From the NCBI GenBank assembly GCA_022575985.1, contig JAKSXM010000272.1, positions 6,448,001 through 6,512,000 on the forward strand: a stretch of 64,000 nt of DNA, in the 5' to 3' direction. Below the pieces are notes generated by a model. The model was not told the origin of the DNA. It ran no database searches and saw only the letters and a program-made list of their open reading frames with translations. Positions 61,205 to 64,000 of the stretch are shown here, piece by piece. Position numbers and translations under genes: made by a program. The stretch's first letter is position 1. Each line of letters opens with the position of its first letter. This DNA comes from Anagrus nilaparvatae. Its lineage: Eukaryota > Arthropoda > Insecta > Hymenoptera > Mymaridae.

Positions 61205-62520
61205 ATTGCTCCTATTTTGAAAAGGCCTTGATAATACAATTTATGTTTAAAGTTTGCTGTTTAAATGGACATTGTTCAAAATCTTTAGACATTTTATATT
61301 TATTTGAACCCTGATAATCATAACTACCAATTTTACTGATAGTCTGATATTTGGAATTCTTGCATTTTTCGTAAAAGTTTTTGGTTAGTTTGGTTATATA
61401 TTCTTTGACCATTTCAACGTCTAGATTTTCATTAATCTTCGACAGTCTCATGCACATGGGAGCGTTGGTTATTAGTTTAATTATTTTATTCTGAATGACT
61501 TGAAGCTTATTGACACTATTTTCCGATGCAATACCCCCATACGGCTAGGGCATATGTAAAAACTGGTCTTATTAATATTTTTAATAGCGGCATTAGTTTA
61601 CCGATAACGTCTTAAGATTGATTTCTCTTTTCATTGATAAGTTTATTAAAGTTTAACCGACGATCGAGCTGTACTCCCAGATACTTGACACTGGACACCC
61701 AATCTATAGGAACGTTGTTGTATTCTGGAGGGTCGTCATTTAGGCCCTTATTACCTCGTGTAAAGATGATTGCTTCTGATTTGTCAGCATTTATTTTAAT
61801 GCACCATTTAGTGCACCATTCGTGCGTTAAATTTAATTGTTTATTTAATTCGCAGACTATTATATTACTATCTTTCGACGAGGTATTATATATTCTCGAG
61901 AGCTTTGCTCATGGTATTAAGAAAACTTATGGATCTGTAGCTACCAGGTTTTCTGGGATCTTTACCGTGCTGGTGGAAAGTAATTCAATTTAAAGCAAGC
62001 ATTGAAAATTTCAACAATATATTCTAGTAAAAGGTCGGTTAAATTTAATTGTTTTGAGCACAAAGTTTAAAATACCGTCAATTCCAGGGGCTTTGTTATT
62101 TTTGGTAATTTTATGTAATATTTAAGTTGCTCCAAGGTAATAAAATCAATTTCCGTTTCGCAGGACTTCTTAAGGAAGTCGTTTACGAATTCGTCAGTTT
62201 CTTCTATAAATTTGGGATCGAAAGGCTCCGAGTGGGGGGGGGGGGCATAGTGGTAGCTAGATAGCTACCCAATCTACTGGCATTATCTTTTGGTGAAAAA
62301 TATTTTATTACATTATTTTCATCTTTTAACGGCGGAATATTTTGCGGGGATCTTGTCAAAACTTTTGTCATTTGATAAAGGGTATGATCTTTAATTTTTA
62401 GGTTTCTAAATGTTTCTTGCCATGAACCGCATTTAAATTCATCACGTGGTTATATTTCTTGAAGAAAACATCTTTCTTTCAACTTTAAAAATACCTTGTC
62501 AACTAGCTGGCACTAAGGTT
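61205..62520 (-). pseudogene. Decayed jockey-type non-LTR retrotransposon
   Basis: On the minus strand, from high to low coordinates: TFRNLKIKDHTLYQMTKVLT and a RSPQNIPPLKDE linker, then NNKAPGIDGI (complement near 62072-62098), KDPRKPGSYRSISFLNTMSK (near 61915-61975), then directly WCIKINADKSEAIIFTRG (near 61765-61810), a KYLGVQLDRRLNF block, LIRPVFTYALAVWGY, and a tail with VIQNKIIKLITNAPMCMRLS that stops at 61212. The order is that of jockey-clade elements. The middle of the reverse transcriptase, including the YADD box, is deleted between the SYR and INADK blocks, and several frameshifts occur. A run of 12 G at 62234-62245 interrupts it. It cannot be active. Confidence 0.8.
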
Positions 62521-62627
62521 CCTCAAACAATGAGCTTAATACATTAACATAATGCCACTGATATCACCGATTACAACCATGCAATCATACATACATTTCT
62601 CTATTAATTCTATAATAGTTGTGAAAT

Positions 62628-63490
62628 ATCACCGGTTACAATATTTTCAGATATTAGTACTTTCATGGAATTAAATGAGGTATTACACTAAAAAAAAAAT
62701 ATTGCAGTATCTTAAGTTTGAGAAAAAAATTTTTTTTAAATTTGGTATCAAATCCAAAAAATTAATATAAACGAACTTTCTAAAACTAGTACTCTCATAG
62801 AAATAAATTAGGTACTAGGTCCAAAAAGAAAAAAAAATTTGATGTTTTTTTGTATTTTTTGTGACGAAAATTTTAGAAAAAAAATTTTCAAAAAATTAAT
62901 TATCAGATTCGAAATATCGAGTAAAAATCATACTTTCAAATATAAGTATACTTTTATGGAAATAAATGAGGTATTACACTAAAAATAAAAAAAAAAAAAT
63001 AGGTTGAGATTTTTTGATAAAAATATTTTTGGAAAAAAAAATTAGGTCTTAATTCGAATCACCGGTTACAATATATTCAGATATTAGTACTTTCATGGAA
63101 TTAAATGAGGTATTACACACCAAAAAAAAAAAATTATTGCAGGTTTTTTAATTTTTTTGTTTTTTTAATTTTGTGAAAAAAATTTTGAAAAAATTCGGTA
63201 TCAGATCCAAAAAATGACTATAAACAAACTTTCTAAAACTAGTACCTTCATAGAAATAAATTAGGTACTACGTCCAAAAAGAAAAAAAAAATTGGTGTTT
63301 TTTGTATTTTTTCGTGAAAAAAATTTTGGGAAATAAATTTTCAAAAAATTAAGTATCAGATTCGAGATATCAAGTAAAAATCATACGTTCAAATATAAGT
63401 ACTTTCGTGGAAATAAATGAGGTATTACATCCAAATTAAAAAAAAAAAAGTACCTCGAGCTTTTTTGATAAAAAAATTTTTGGAAACAAA
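62628..63490 (+). repeat. Higher-order tandem satellite, 430-bp period
   Basis: ATCACCGGTTACAATAT occurs at 62628 and 63058, giving two copies of a 430-bp unit. Each copy holds three related monomers of about 132-157 bp, marked by AGTAC(T)TTCATGGAA(A/T)TAAAT at about 62656, 62788, 62944, 63086, 63241 and 63398. A shorter ATCACCGATTACAACC at 62565 may be the edge of a further copy. Minus-strand relatives lie near 3480-4160 and 17435-17584. No coding content. Confidence 0.75.
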
Positions 63491-64000
63491 ATTAGGTCTT
63501 AACTCCATATAATCCAAGAGAGGAAGTAAATTTTTTTGTAAAATGAAGCAGTAATTATACGCAAGTCAGATCAACTTGAAACCTTTTGCAATTTGTCAAG
63601 AAAGGTGTCAAGTTCAGAAGTAAACAACTTTGGTTGGTTGCAATTAGTCCGAAATGTTGCGAAAATTGGCCAAACTGTTTTTTTTGGCCAAAAATAAATA
63701 AATATTTAATATCTCGGGAAATATTAAATGAATTTTGTTGAAAATAAGTACTAGGGGGTTTTTTGGGTCGCTGATTACGATTTTAATGTCAGAAATTTCT
63801 CAATCACCCTGTAAACAGTAAAAACTACCCTTTTTTAAGGGTTGTTTTTAAAAATTTTGGGATTTTTGCTAAAATTATCCAATGAATGGCATTTTTTTAG
63901 AAAAATTAATTGAAGATATTTATTTATTTTATTATGGACTGAAATTGAGATATAAGGTTTAATAATAGGGGGGTTAAAACTACCCCCAGAGTAAGAAAAA
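63491..64000. repeat. Dispersed-repeat tail at window end
   Basis: GGTTTTTTGGGTCGCTGATT near 63760 matches the piece at about 8004-8022, and GGGGGGTTAAAACTACCCCC near 63970 is a short inverted repeat. The end of the element lies outside the window. No gene. Confidence 0.45.

Noticed and set aside
61634..61993. 119-codon plus-strand frame
   Set aside because: It is the opposite strand of the jockey reverse-transcriptase remnant, whose minus-strand frames contain the recognisable motifs.

Overview
The window is AT-rich nuclear DNA of an insect. The gene set, the short AT-rich introns and the small inverted-repeat transposons suggest a parasitoid wasp or another hymenopteran, but no marker in the window proves this. 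I see no tRNA, rRNA, CRISPR array or bacterial-style operon.

Three genes look intact. A four-exon kinesin-6-type motor gene (9200-14569, +) encodes 1713 residues and carries an unusual 21-residue coiled-coil repeat array. A two-exon secreted GMC oxidoreductase lies at 31171-33149 (+). A three-exon gene at 35832-36310 (+) encodes a small secreted peptide of 108 residues with a duplicated helix and no recognised family. On the minus strand, 59127-59972 is the last exon of a Toll-like receptor (end of the leucine-rich ectodomain, membrane segment, TIR domain); its upstream exons are not visible.

Broken genes are a minus-strand THAP zinc-finger pseudogene (29176-30012), the tail of an integrase-type transposon protein (about 44338-44806), and two decayed minus-strand non-LTR retrotransposon fragments (about 57640-58660 and 61205-62520).

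The rest is repeat-rich DNA: a TTAA-flanked piggyBac-type MITE (1129-1863), several TA-flanked elements with CACTG...CAGTG ends (382-718, 8186-8458, 15531-15964, 39865-40158, 40639-40896), a 679-bp hairpin-like inverted repeat (43091-43769), a 2.2-kb near-perfect inverted repeat (53535-55761), a higher-order tandem satellite (62628-63490) with diverged relatives near 3.7 and 17.5 kb, and shorter arrays. Long stretches (14.6-25 kb, 37-39.8 kb, 45-50 kb, 55.8-57.6 kb) hold no supported gene.

The genes do not form an obvious pathway. The secreted oxidoreductase and the small secreted peptide are neighbours on the same strand, and the receptor is of an innate-immunity or developmental type, but no functional link is shown. 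No clearly new system was found. The best candidates for a second look are the duplicated-helix peptide, the cysteine-spaced kinesin coiled coil with its altered nucleotide switches, and the 2.2-kb inverted repeat.
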